DNA from: Vibrio sp. B1FLJ16
GTDB taxonomy: Bacteria > Pseudomonadota > Gammaproteobacteria > Enterobacterales > Vibrionaceae
Length of the DNA: 64,000 bases
NCBI RefSeq assembly: GCF_905175385.1
Contig: NZ_HG992749.1
Span: 992,001-1,056,000 of the forward strand
Direction of reading: 5' to 3'
Each line of letters starts with the position of its first letter. The stretch's first letter is position 1. The notes below the pieces were generated by a model. That model had not been told where the DNA came from, did not search any database, and saw nothing but the letters and a program-made list of their open reading frames with translations. Shown piece by piece: positions 8,921 to 20,674 of the stretch. A program made the translations under genes and the position numbers.

Positions 8921-9909
8921 TGCAAATACGACTTTTACAGTGTTGGTTCGTCCTTTTCTTTACATTATTTTGCTCAGGAGTGAAAGCGCACGAGATTCGC
9001 CCTGCGTATCTTCAAATGCAACAAACTACGGAATCTAGTTATCACTTGTTGTGGAGAGTTCCGATTAAAGGCGACAAGGTCATCAAATTGGTTCCTGTAT
9101 TTTCCGACGAGTTTACTTTAAAAGAGTCGGGCGTTCGTAAACTGATGAGTGGCAGTTTAGTCATTCAATATGAGCTCCACGCTCCTCGCCATTTACAAGG
9201 GACTACTTTGGCGATAGCCAACCAAGAAAAGACCATGGTGGATGTTCTGATTAGTATCGAATATCTCAATGGTGAAAAGCTAACCCTCATGCTCAAACCT
9301 GATAACCCAGAAATCAGGTTGCCGGAAAAAACCACAAAGTGGCAAGTCGCGAAGACTTATACTGTGTTGGGAATAGAGCACATTCTTTTAGGGTTTGATC
9401 ATCTGTTATTTGTCTTAGCGTTGTTGATACTTTCGGTCGGTTTCAAGAAGCTGGTAAAAACGATCACCGCATTTACGGTCGCTCACAGTATTACGTTAAG
9501 TTGCTCTGTGATGGGGTGGGTTAAACTTCCGGGGCCTCCTGTAGAAGCTGTTATCGCATTAAGTATCGTATTTCTGGCTTTAGAAATAGTGAAAGTGCAA
9601 CAAGGCCAACCATCCTTAACAAGCCAAAAGCCTTGGTTAGTTGCCTTTATCTTTGGCTTGCTTCATGGCTTTGGATTTGCTGGCGCGCTGACAGATATCG
9701 GTTTGCCACAAACAGAGATGTTCCTTGCACTAGCGACATTTAATATTGGCGTAGAACTAGGGCAACTGATTTTCGTTGTGGCGGTTATCGTTTTGTTTAA
9801 AGTGATAAAATCGTTTCTTTCGCCGAAAGAGTGGGGCAAAAAATTATTGCCATATAGTATTGGCTCAATTGCCGTATTTTGGACGATTGAGCGCTTAATG
9901 AGCTTTTAG
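8920..9909 (+). CDS. HupE/UreJ-family membrane protein
   Basis: 329 residues from a GTG that overlaps the preceding stop codon by one base. A signal-like segment and extracytoplasmic beta-rich region (about 25-140, including KAHEIRPAYLQM) are followed by six or so membrane segments starting at TVLGIEHILLGFDHLLFVLALLIL. The GxxHxxxGxDH arrangement is characteristic of HupE/UreJ proteins, some of which move Ni or Co. It is the third gene of the DUF3604 operon. Substrate unknown. Confidence 0.85.
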   Translation: MQIRLLQCWFVLFFTLFCSGVKAHEIRPAYLQMQQTTESSYHLLWRVPIKGDKVIKLVPVFSDEFTLKESGVRKLMSGSLVIQYELHAPRHLQGTTLAIANQEKTMVDVLISIEYLNGEKLTLMLKPDNPEIRLPEKTTKWQVAKTYTVLGIEHILLGFDHLLFVLALLILSVGFKKLVKTITAFTVAHSITLSCSVMGWVKLPGPPVEAVIALSIVFLALEIVKVQQGQPSLTSQKPWLVAFIFGLLHGFGFAGALTDIGLPQTEMFLALATFNIGVELGQLIFVVAVIVLFKVIKSFLSPKEWGKKLLPYSIGSIAVFWTIERLMSF

Positions 9910-9956
9910 TGTAGGTAACTAAAATGAAGCCCAATTCCGTCATATTATTTAAAGTG

Positions 9957-9997
9957 TATACCCAAGTAACCTCAAGGTGCTCGGTTCAGCGAGAATC
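9957..9997. repeat. Relic of the long inverted-repeat element seen at 35883-36148
   Basis: The segment from TATACCCAAGTAACCTCAAG to TTCAGCGAGAAT matches the left arm of the 35883 element at nearly every position over about 40 bp. Similarity then fades, and no right arm is found, so this is a truncated copy. Confidence 0.7.
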
Positions 9998-10127
9998 ATG
10001 CCCCTCATTTGAACATTTAGTTCTACATCTTCTAAGAAATTATTAAGTTTAAAGCACTAGAGCAACAAATTGAGTATGAGGTAAACCAAGGGCTACGAAA
10101 CAGTCTATTATTGTGTGAATGTAGTAG

Positions 10128-10206
10128 TACCAGTCAACATAAGTACTTGATCATTCGGGCTGGTTAAAATCGCTATAACTTAATTACTTATTTATACAGA
10201 TTGGTA
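10128..10206. repeat. Small palindromic intergenic repeat, copy B
   Basis: 79 bp bounded by TACCAGT and ATTGGTA (imperfect inverted ends). It matches copy A at 3019-3098 across its length. Probably a non-autonomous mobile or structured intergenic element. Confidence 0.65.
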
Positions 10207-10333
10207 TAACGGGGCTTTGGTTTATGGTTATTTTTCACTGATGCTATCTACCCACAAAGTCTATAAGTTAGAAACTTTCTAATCTACAGGGGCGTCTCTA
10301 TCGTCCTGTCTCAGTCATCATTAGGGTGGATGA

Positions 10334-11488
10334 ATGAATGCAAACAAATCTGAACGAATCATTAACACTAGAATCTGTCTGGTTAGTTTCATTTTAGTTT
10401 ATGTTCTCTTCACTTCTTATTGCGTTTCCAGTGAGCATCACGCCGAAAATATACATGTAGCTAACACTGTTTTTCGTTATGACAGTCAAGCAGACTCTTC
10501 AAAACATCAATCGGGTGACATAACAAGTAGAGAGTTAACACCTGGGCCAGGGCAAACTTCTGTGGATGGCCAAATTTACAAGGACTTAAAATCCGCTGCA
10601 TCAGTAATTAAAGCAGGAAGTGTCGTAATATTTGGAAGCGGTATTTACCGTGAAGGAATAAGCATTAACCACGCTTCTGTCACTCTCAAGGGGAGTGAAG
10701 GTACACATTTTAAAGGTGCAGCAGTTCAGGGTAAGGCAACGTTTGTCGTCAACGGAAATAAAGTTGTAATCGAAAACATTGAATGCAGCGAAGTTGCTGT
10801 CCCTCACAAGAATGGAGCGTGTGTCCGCCAGAACGGAAGAGATCTGACGTTACGTTATGTATATTTCCATGATAGTGAGCAGGGTATTCTATCTGCGAAA
10901 GGGAGTGGCAGACTGACGATAGAAAACAGTCGGTTTGAGCGTTTGGGGAAAATTGGACGGGCGCATGCTGTTTATAGCAATAATGATCGTTTAGAAATAC
11001 GTTATAGCCGCTTCCTCAGCTCTAAAGGCGAAGGACACGAAATTAAATCGCGTTCTCCGGTGACACTAATAGAGTCTAGTGTTGTTGCCTCTCTGAGCGG
11101 CAAAGATAGCCGACTCATCGATGTATCCAATGGTGGAGCGCTGATAGTCCGTAATAGTGTTCTGGAGCAAGGCGTCAACTCTTCGAATCTTGAGTTGATT
11201 GGGTTTGGTTTAGAAGGGATGAAGAGCGGTCATCCTCAATCAGTGACTCTAGAAAATAATACGATCCTGGCAGAGCAACCAAGAGGAAACGTGTTACTTG
11301 GTTTACCCGATGACGACAGCAGTATCTCAGTTTCTATCATTAATAATGACATTATTGCTGAGAGCGACATCTATGATGAAGATAAGCATAACCTCATTGA
11401 TAATAATAAATTTTTCACTGACAGAGCCAGCTATGGTTTGGGACCCTTTCCTGAACTACCTGAGATTGAAGGATTAGACACGCCGTAG
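10334..11488 (+). CDS. Exported right-handed beta-helix repeat protein
   Basis: 384 residues with an N-terminal hydrophobic segment (ICLVSFILVYVLFTSYC, about 14-30) acting as a signal or anchor. The body has parallel beta-helix repeats (SVVIFGSGIYREGISI, LTLRYVYFHDSEQGIL, LTIENSRFERL, LEIRYSRFLSS, VTLIESSVVAS, LIVRNSVLEQG, VTLENNTIL, VSIINNDII). Such folds occur in polysaccharide lyases and carbohydrate-binding proteins, but I see no catalytic signature. It is monocistronic with its own terminator. Confidence 0.8.
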   Translation: MNANKSERIINTRICLVSFILVYVLFTSYCVSSEHHAENIHVANTVFRYDSQADSSKHQSGDITSRELTPGPGQTSVDGQIYKDLKSAASVIKAGSVVIFGSGIYREGISINHASVTLKGSEGTHFKGAAVQGKATFVVNGNKVVIENIECSEVAVPHKNGACVRQNGRDLTLRYVYFHDSEQGILSAKGSGRLTIENSRFERLGKIGRAHAVYSNNDRLEIRYSRFLSSKGEGHEIKSRSPVTLIESSVVASLSGKDSRLIDVSNGGALIVRNSVLEQGVNSSNLELIGFGLEGMKSGHPQSVTLENNTILAEQPRGNVLLGLPDDDSSISVSIINNDIIAESDIYDEDKHNLIDNNKFFTDRASYGLGPFPELPEIEGLDTP

Positions 11489-11516
11489 CACAACTCTTGG
11501 TATTAACCATCAGATT

Positions 11517-11555
11517 AAAAAGCCCGCAATAAATCATTATATTGCGGGCTTTTTC
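11517..11555. terminator. Terminator between the beta-helix gene and the oxidase pseudogene
   Basis: AAAAAGCCCGCAAT ... ATTGCGGGCTTTTT hairpin with runs on both sides; serves the two convergent genes. Confidence 0.88.
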
Positions 11556-11591
11556 ACGTCAATAAACTAGGGTTACCGACCCTAACGCTGC

Positions 11592-12870
11592 TTAAAGCAA
11601 ATCACGAACCCGGTAGTAAGACATGGCTAATACCAGGGCAGGGGTGCGGAGCAAGCGGCCCCCGGGGAATGACATATGAGGTACTTTATCGAAAATCGCA
11701 AAGCGTTCAGAGGTTGCAGCAACACATTCAGCCATCAGAGTGCCAGCCAAACCTGTTACCGCGACACCGTGGCCGGAAAATCCCTGAGCAAAATAAACAT
11801 TGGGTTTCAGCCGGCCAAAATGAGGGGCACGATTCATGGTTATGGCCACATTACCACCCCAGGCATAATCGATTTTCGCGTTACCCAACTGAGGAAATAT
11901 GCTGACCATTCGGCTACGCATTGCTTTCTCTAGATTGAAGGGGGCAACGCCAGAATAGCTTACTCTCCCGCCAAACAACATTCTGTTGTCACCAGAGCAG
12001 CGGAAGTAGTCGAGTACAAAGTTGATATCACATGCGGCGATATGGTTTTTCATCAGTTTATTGGTTAAATCGGGATCGAGAGGTTCTGTGGCGCACATGT
12101 AGGTTCCAACGGGCATGACTTTGTTTTCTAATGTGCTTTCTAGCCCTTCCATATACGCATTACACGCCAGAATCACGTGGTTTGCTTTCACTTCACCGTG
12201 CTTGGTAAATAGCGTTGCGGGATCACCATGCTCAATCTTTATTACCGCACTCTCTTCAAAAAACTGCGCTCCCGCTGCGGCAGCTGCATTCGTTAAGCCA
12301 AGAGTGTAGTTCAACGGGTGTAAGTGACCACTATTGTGGTCAAGCATGCCGGATGTGTATTTGTCGCTGGCAATGTTCTCTCTTACTTGGTCTTTATCCC
12401 ATAGTTCGAGAGAGTGGTAGTTATAGCGCTCTGTCAGGTTTTCATACCACTCTTGAAGTTCTTTGTCATGACGCGATTTCACGCCTAAATGCGCCATACC
12501 GTCGCGCCAATCACAGTCAATATTGTATTTTTTTTATGTTGTTTTTAGTCAGAGCTAATGCCTCGACAGACATATCCCACAGTTTCTTTGCGTCGGACTG
12601 GCCGACGAGTTTTTCAAGCGTGTGTTGCTCTGAAGCCCAGCCGAAAATTGCCTGACCTCCGCTGCGTCCTGACGCCCCCCAAGCGACTCGATTCGCTTCT
12701 AAAACGATAACGCTATAACCTTTGTTGGCAAGTTCAAGCGCTGCTGTCGCGCCTGTAATCCCAGAACCAACCACACATACATCGGCAACATGGCTTCCTT
12801 TTAAGGTAGGGAAGCGCAAATCCTGGTTTTTTGATGCAGAATAGTAAGAATGGGTATGCTTAGTGCTCAT
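11592..12870 (-). pseudogene. puuB: Gamma-glutamylputrescine oxidase-like FAD oxidoreductase, interrupted by a frameshift
   Basis: Two ORFs in different frames (12870-12517, then on to 11592) make one DAO-family flavoenzyme of about 425 residues, the length of PuuB. The first holds the FAD-binding VVGSGITGATAALELANKGY and ends at IKKIQY-stop; the second resumes as CDWRDGMAHLGVKSRHDKELQEW. The break is in a run of eight T on the plus strand (12528-12535; A8 in the gene). Seven A would read NNIKKYNIDCDWRDG without interruption. PuuB oxidises gamma-glutamylputrescine. It could be a true mutation, a phase-variable tract or a sequencing error; the rest of the frame is intact, so the change is recent. 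Confidence 0.88.
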
Positions 12871-12904
12871 CTTGACATCCTTGTCGTCTGATTTTGATTA
12901 ATCT

Positions 12905-14299
12905 CTATCGGTACCACTGGTATTCAAGTGGAGAAACCTGAGCGGAAAACCTTTCCTGCTCGTGTTTTTTGTTGGCGAGATAAACTTTGCAAAACTCTTC
13001 GCCAAAGCTAGCTTGCATAAATTCGCTAGTCGAAAAGGCTTGTAAAGCACTATCCCAAGAATTTGGAAGAGGTGGCAAATCCAGCAGGCTGGCATCGCCT
13101 TCAGTCGCAGGCGGAGGTGTCAGGTTATTTTCAATACCATCAAGAATCGATGCCAATAAAACGGATACAGCTAGGTAAGGGTTAACATCCGCGCCGGACA
13201 AGCGGTGCTCTATTCGTTTGTCTTCAACGCCACTAGCGGGCACTCTGACGGCAACCGTTCGGTTATCCCAGCCCCAAGACGCATGAATGGGCACGAACAT
13301 ATTAGGCTGCAAGCGTCGGTAGGAGTTTGCATTTGGTGCAAACACCGCCATGCATTCGTCCATGTGTTCCAAGACACCGGCAATGGCGTTGAGCAGCAGC
13401 TCGTCATTGTACCCAAGTACATTGATACCGTCATCGTTCTGCAAACTGATGTGAACATGGCAGCCGTTGCCTGCAAATTCAGTGTAGGGTTTTGCCATGA
13501 AGTTTGCATGAAATCCGTGTTTTTTAGCGACAGCGCGGACGACACGCTTTAGCAGCATGGCGTGATCGCATGCGAGTAATATATCGGTTGAATGCTTTAA
13601 GTTGACTTCAAACTGGCCCGGTGCATATTCGGCAGTGATGTTTTCCGCCGGAATCCCTTGCGCCTGACATGCACTAACCACTTCATCCAGGAACATTTTA
13701 AACTCATCGAGCTCATCAAGCGAATAAACCTGAGTTTGTGTCATACGCTCGCCACTTACTGGCATGAGAGGAGGTTGGGGACTGCCTGCGTCATCATGTT
13801 CAGGATCTTGCAAATAGAACTCTAGCTCAATTGCGACACAAGGATGAAAGCCTTTACTTTGAAGTTTTTTGAGTTGTTGGTCGAGGACGTGTCTGGGATC
13901 GGCAAAGAAGGGCTGATTGTTGTCCGGTTCGTACATGGTCACGATGGCTTGGGCGCTGTTCTCCTGCCAAGGCACTATCTGCAAAGAGTTTGGCACCATG
14001 TGGCAAACCCGGTCACCATCGCCTTTCTCAAATCCTAATCCGGTTTCTTCAACGGTTTCACCGCAGATATCAAGTGCAAAAACTGATGCAGGTAAGCAAA
14101 TTCCTTGCTCCAGTACTTTGCTCAATTGAGTGGTATTGATCCGCTTTCCTCTGACCACGCCATTCATATCAAACAAGATTAAATCGATCGTGGTGATGTT
14201 CGGGTTTTGTTCGATAAATTGAGCAATTTCTTGTTGCTCTTGCTTGGTTTTAAGACGGTCAATATTAATTGGTTGATTGGCAAGACTACTCATACCCAC
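12905..14299 (-). CDS. Glutamine synthetase-family gamma-glutamylpolyamine synthetase
   Basis: 464 residues of the GlnA/PuuA family. Seen: N-terminal beta-grasp part, CVAIELEFYLQDP, AEYAPGQFEVNLKH (metal and glutamate binding), NGCHVHISLQ, PNANSYRRL and the C-terminal RIEHRLSGADVNPYLAV. It is not biosynthetic GlnA, since the adenylylation-loop region is absent. Likely ATP-dependent gamma-glutamylation of a polyamine. The GTG at 14299 has GGAGG 7 nt upstream; the ATG at 14293 is the alternative. It is divergent from a second paralogue and upstream of the broken puuB, with which it likely forms an operon. Confidence 0.85.
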   Translation of the reverse strand: MGMSSLANQPINIDRLKTKQEQQEIAQFIEQNPNITTIDLILFDMNGVVRGKRINTTQLSKVLEQGICLPASVFALDICGETVEETGLGFEKGDGDRVCHMVPNSLQIVPWQENSAQAIVTMYEPDNNQPFFADPRHVLDQQLKKLQSKGFHPCVAIELEFYLQDPEHDDAGSPQPPLMPVSGERMTQTQVYSLDELDEFKMFLDEVVSACQAQGIPAENITAEYAPGQFEVNLKHSTDILLACDHAMLLKRVVRAVAKKHGFHANFMAKPYTEFAGNGCHVHISLQNDDGINVLGYNDELLLNAIAGVLEHMDECMAVFAPNANSYRRLQPNMFVPIHASWGWDNRTVAVRVPASGVEDKRIEHRLSGADVNPYLAVSVLLASILDGIENNLTPPPATEGDASLLDLPPLPNSWDSALQAFSTSEFMQASFGEEFCKVYLANKKHEQERFSAQVSPLEYQWYR

Positions 14300-14615
14300 A
14301 GTGGTTCCTCCACGCTATACGTAATAACTCCTTGTTCCATAAAGGCTCAGGAATGCTTGCAGACCACTTTGCTTGCTTTATAAACATACACGCATTGTTC
14401 AGAAAAACACAACACCTTTGTAACTAAAATATTACTAAGCGCATGGCTTGATATAAAATATTTAACAGATTAGTTGACTTTTGGGTAAATTAAGAACAAT
14501 GCTAAATAGAGCTTATTGATACATCCGTGATTTTCGGAAAGAGATTTCATTAAGCGAAAAGCTGAATTTCAAGCAAAGCTGTTTCAAGGACCGAACGTAT
14601 TGCAAAGAAGGATTT
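14300..14615. promoter_or_regulatory. Divergent promoter region of the polyamine locus
   Basis: 316 bp between two divergently transcribed glutamine synthetase-like genes. The A/T-rich stretch around 14425-14470 contains AAAATATTACTAAG and AAAATATTTAACA, which resemble the PuuR box described in E. coli (AAAATATAATGAACA) only loosely. PuuR is encoded downstream at 21547, so autoregulation of the locus here is plausible but unproven. Confidence 0.4.
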
Positions 14616-15947
14616 ATGGAAACATTCAAGAAATGGATTGAAGAAAACCGTATTACCGAAGTTGAGTGCCTTATTCCAGACATTACTGGTAACGCACGAG
14701 GCAAGATCATGCCAGCGAAAAAATTTCTTCGAGAAGGAGGGATGCATCTTCCCGAAGTGATTTTTTTCCAGACGGTGAATGGTGACTGGCCGGATGATGA
14801 AAGCATGATTGATCTCACTGAGAAAGACATGAATCTGGAGCCGGATCCAAACACGGTCAGATTAGTTCCGTGGACGAAAGATCCAACCGGCCAGGTAATT
14901 CATGACTGTTTTACAGTCGATGGTGAACCGGTCGAAGTATCCCCGAGAGCAGTATTGCGACGTGTTTTATCCTTCTACGAGAGAGAGGGATGGCATCCGG
15001 TTGTCGCGCCAGAGCTGGAATTTTTCTTGGTTAAGAAGAACTTAGACTGGGACTACCCGCTTGAGCCGCCAATTGGCCGCAATGGTCGCCCTGAAACCGC
15101 AAGACAATCCTTCAGTATCGACGCAGTTAATGAATTCGATCCGATTTTTGAAGATATGTATGACTACTGTGAGGCGCAAGGACTGGACGTTGATACGTTA
15201 GTTCACGAATCCGGCGCTGCACAAATGGAGTTAAACTTCGATCACGGTGAACCTCTGGATCTGGCTGACCAGGTCTTTCTCTTCAAACGTACTGTCCGTG
15301 AAGCAGCCCTTCGTCACGATGTTTATGCCACGTTTATGGCTAAGCCTATGGAACATGAACCGGGCAGTGCGATGCACATTCACCAAAGTTTGGTGGATGC
15401 GGACGGTAATAACTTGTTCGCCAACGAAGATGGTTCTAACAGCGAACTGTTCCTCAACTATATCGCTGGTATGCAGAAATACACGCCTGCTGCGATTGCC
15501 TTTTTTGCGCCAAACGTCAATTCCTACCGCCGATTAGTCTTCGGCGAGTCAGCACCGACTAACGTGGCATGGGGTGAAGATAACCGCACGGTCGGACTTC
15601 GAGTGCCCGTTTCTGACAAAAACTCCCGCCGTATTGAAAACCGCTATGCCGGAGCCGATGCGAATCCGTATTTAGCCATGGCATTGTCATTGGCATGCGG
15701 ATACCTGGGTATGAAAGAAAAGCTGACGCCAACACCACAAAGTACGGGCGATATGACGACCCAGCCATACTCGCTTCCTCATAATTTGGAAGATGCTTTA
15801 GTGCTGTTAGAAAACAGTGAAGAGCTGCGAGAAATTCTTGGCGATCGGTTTGTTTCAGCCTATGTCGCGATTAAACGTAAAGAGTACAAAACCTTCTTCC
15901 AGGTTATCAGTTCCTGGGAGCGCGAGTTCTTACTCTTAAACGTATAA
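14616..15947 (+). CDS. puuA: Gamma-glutamylputrescine synthetase (glutamine synthetase family)
   Basis: 443 residues, PuuA-like. Visible motifs: LIPDITGNARGK at the N terminus, PVVAPELEFFLV, VHESGAAQMELNF, GSAMHIHQSL, APNVNSYRRLV, WGEDNRTVGLRVP and RRIENRYAGADANPYLAM, the canonical catalytic set. The reaction joins glutamate to putrescine at ATP cost, the first step of the Puu pathway in the cytoplasm. It is the first gene of the rightward polyamine operon and a clear paralogue of the divergent gene; two copies suggest different polyamine substrates. Confidence 0.88.
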   Translation: METFKKWIEENRITEVECLIPDITGNARGKIMPAKKFLREGGMHLPEVIFFQTVNGDWPDDESMIDLTEKDMNLEPDPNTVRLVPWTKDPTGQVIHDCFTVDGEPVEVSPRAVLRRVLSFYEREGWHPVVAPELEFFLVKKNLDWDYPLEPPIGRNGRPETARQSFSIDAVNEFDPIFEDMYDYCEAQGLDVDTLVHESGAAQMELNFDHGEPLDLADQVFLFKRTVREAALRHDVYATFMAKPMEHEPGSAMHIHQSLVDADGNNLFANEDGSNSELFLNYIAGMQKYTPAAIAFFAPNVNSYRRLVFGESAPTNVAWGEDNRTVGLRVPVSDKNSRRIENRYAGADANPYLAMALSLACGYLGMKEKLTPTPQSTGDMTTQPYSLPHNLEDALVLLENSEELREILGDRFVSAYVAIKRKEYKTFFQVISSWEREFLLLNV

Positions 15948-15996
15948 GTCGAATTTAGTGACCAAGTTAGGGCTACTTTCTCAAGTTTAAACTTAG

Positions 15997-16011
15997 GAGA
16001 AAACTTTTCTC
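15997..16011. promoter_or_regulatory. Palindrome in the puuA-aminotransferase gap, candidate operator
   Basis: GAGAAAA-C-TTTTCTC, a perfect 7-bp inverted repeat about 60 bp upstream of the aminotransferase start. No regulator is assigned. Confidence 0.4.
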
Positions 16012-16069
16012 TTAGAGGGTAAAGGGCGAGTAGCACTTACATGCTATTGATAAACAATGGAATGAAACT

Positions 16070-18573
<2,504 letters not shown>

Positions 18574-18584
18574 ATAGATTACAA

Positions 18585-18607
18585 GGCGGCCTGAGTGCCG
18601 CCTCGTT
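18585..18607 (+). terminator. Possible attenuating hairpin between potF and potG
   Basis: GGCGGC-CTGAGT-GCCGCC followed by a short T-rich stretch. Such hairpins often let the binding protein be made in excess over the permease subunits. Confidence 0.5.
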
Positions 18608-18620
18608 TATGGAGAGTACT

Positions 18621-19763
18621 ATGACAGTGATGTCGCTTTGTAATGACCTTCCTCATATGCACGTGGATTCTAATCCGCCAAAACCTTTACTTGAAATCAA
18701 AGGACTGACCAAAAGTTTTGACGGCCATGTGGCCGTAGATGGTCTGAATCTGACTATCAATCAGGGCGAACTGTTTGCACTGCTTGGCGCATCGGGCTGC
18801 GGAAAATCAACGCTGCTCAGAATGCTTGCAGGCTTCGAGCAACCGTCAGCAGGGCAGATCATCTTAGATGGTGAAGACCTAGCCGAGATACCTCCTTACC
18901 GCCGTCCGGTAAATATGATGTTTCAATCCTATGCACTTTTCCCCCACATGACTGTTGCGGACAATATTGCATTCGGTTTGAAGCAGGACGGTATGTCACG
19001 CCAGGAAATTGATGAGACCGTCAAACAGATGCTGGAACTGGTGCATATGTCTGACTATGCCAAACGCAAACCCCATCAGCTTTCCGGTGGGCAAAAACAG
19101 CGTGTTGCACTTGCACGCAGCTTAGCCAAAAAACCGAAACTGTTGCTTCTTGATGAGCCAATGGGCGCTTTAGATAAAAACTTAAGAGAAAAAATGCAGC
19201 TCGAAGTGGTAAATATCCTAGAGAGAGTGGGGGTCACATGTGTGATGGTAACTCACGATCAGGAAGAAGCCATGACGATGGCAAGCCGAATGGCGATTAT
19301 GAATAAGGGACAGTTTGTTCAGATAGGTTCTCCAGAATCGATTTATGAACACCCGAACTCACAATTCTCAGCCAAATTTGTCGGCACGGTGAACATATTT
19401 GAAGGGATGGTAGAAAACAGTCAGAACGACAGCTGTATCGTGCGAAGTCAGGAACTCGAACACCCAATCTGTATTAATGAAGGTATTTCTGGTGTAACAG
19501 GCGTTCCTGTGATGATAGGGGTAAGACCAGAGAAAATGACCCTGAGCACACACACGAATCACTCCGCAAACAGCTGTACTGGGGTGGTTGAAGATATTGC
19601 CTATATGGGTAATCAGTCTATTTACCATGTACGTTTACCGTCAGGAAAACTGGTCACGGCTACCTTACAAAATACCACCCGTTTACGCAAAGACATGCCG
19701 ACGTGGGAACAAAAGGTCACGCTAAGTTGGGATATGGAAAGTTGCGTGGTACTTAAAATATGA
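18621..19763 (+). CDS. potG: Polyamine ABC transporter ATP-binding subunit
   Basis: 380 residues from the ATG at 18621, which has GGAG 6 nt upstream (preferred over 18609). Walker A GASGCGKST, Q-loop MMFQSYALFPHMTV, signature LSGGQKQR, Walker B LLLLDEP and the H-loop VTHDQEEA are all intact; the C-terminal third is a TOBE-type domain (VRPEKMTLS, YMGNQSIYHV). It powers polyamine import at the inner-membrane face. Its stop overlaps the potH start by 4 nt. Confidence 0.93.
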   Translation: MTVMSLCNDLPHMHVDSNPPKPLLEIKGLTKSFDGHVAVDGLNLTINQGELFALLGASGCGKSTLLRMLAGFEQPSAGQIILDGEDLAEIPPYRRPVNMMFQSYALFPHMTVADNIAFGLKQDGMSRQEIDETVKQMLELVHMSDYAKRKPHQLSGGQKQRVALARSLAKKPKLLLLDEPMGALDKNLREKMQLEVVNILERVGVTCVMVTHDQEEAMTMASRMAIMNKGQFVQIGSPESIYEHPNSQFSAKFVGTVNIFEGMVENSQNDSCIVRSQELEHPICINEGISGVTGVPVMIGVRPEKMTLSTHTNHSANSCTGVVEDIAYMGNQSIYHVRLPSGKLVTATLQNTTRLRKDMPTWEQKVTLSWDMESCVVLKI

Positions 19764-20674
19764 TAAAAGCAGCCAAACTCGATCTCTGGCGTGTTATTCC
19801 CACGCCCAAGTGTTTATTACTTGCCGTCCCTTATGGGTGGTTATTACTGTTCTTCTTGCTCCCGTTTTTGATCGTTTTAAAGATCAGCTTTGCTGAGGCT
19901 CAAATCTCAATACCGCCATACTCTGAATTAATCAGTTATGCCGAGCAGCAACTCCAGCTGCTACTGAATTTGGGTAACTATGAATATTTGTTGGAAGACG
20001 ACCTGTATGTCTCTTCCTATTTAGAATCCATACGTATTGCGCTCATTTCAACACTACTTTGTTTAATGATCGGTTTTCCTATCGCGTGGGCAATCGTGCA
20101 CTCAACACCGTCAACACGTAATGTTCTGCTGATGCTCATCATTCTTCCCTCATGGACAAGTTTTCTAATTCGGGTCTATGCATGGATTGGTATCCTCAAA
20201 AACAATGGACTGCTCAATAACGTATTGTTATCTGTTGGCATTATTGATGAGCCCTTAAGGATATTACACACCGATGTCGCGGTGTATATCGGCATTGTAT
20301 ATACCTACCTACCTTTCATGGTCTTACCTTTGTATACCGCACTGATGCGCGTTGATTACTCGCTGATAGAAGCGGCGAGTGATTTGGGGGCTAAACCAGT
20401 AACCACGCTATTTAGCGTATTAGTTCCTTTAACTCGTGCGGGTATTATCGCCGGTTCCATGTTGGTGTTTATTCCTGCGGTTGGGGAATTTGTTATTCCT
20501 GAATTGCTTGGGGGACCAGACTCAATACTCATCGGCAAAGTATTATGGCAGGAGTTTTTTAATAACCGGGATTGGCCTGTTGCCTCGGCGGTTGCCACAA
20601 CAATGCTACTTATCCTGATGGTGCCGATTCTTTGGTTCCACCGCTATCAAAAGCGTGAGTTGGAGGCGCAGTGA
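19760..20674 (+). CDS. potH: Polyamine ABC transporter permease
   Basis: 304 residues, about six membrane segments (PYGWLLLFFLLPFLIVLKISF; IALISTLLCLMIGFPIAWAIV; and four more). The cytoplasmic EAA loop EAASDLGAKPVTTLFSVLVPLT, which contacts the ATPase, is present. A PotH/PotB-type permease subunit, overlapping potG by 4 nt and potI by 1 nt. Confidence 0.92.
   Translation: MIKAAKLDLWRVIPTPKCLLLAVPYGWLLLFFLLPFLIVLKISFAEAQISIPPYSELISYAEQQLQLLLNLGNYEYLLEDDLYVSSYLESIRIALISTLLCLMIGFPIAWAIVHSTPSTRNVLLMLIILPSWTSFLIRVYAWIGILKNNGLLNNVLLSVGIIDEPLRILHTDVAVYIGIVYTYLPFMVLPLYTALMRVDYSLIEAASDLGAKPVTTLFSVLVPLTRAGIIAGSMLVFIPAVGEFVIPELLGGPDSILIGKVLWQEFFNNRDWPVASAVATTMLLILMVPILWFHRYQKRELEAQ

Larger units (their letters stand above)
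9910..10333. other. Intergenic stretch carrying two repeat relics
   Basis: No gene is seen. Contains a relic of the 35883-36148 repeat (9957-9997) and the palindromic repeat copy B (10128-10206). Confidence 0.6.
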
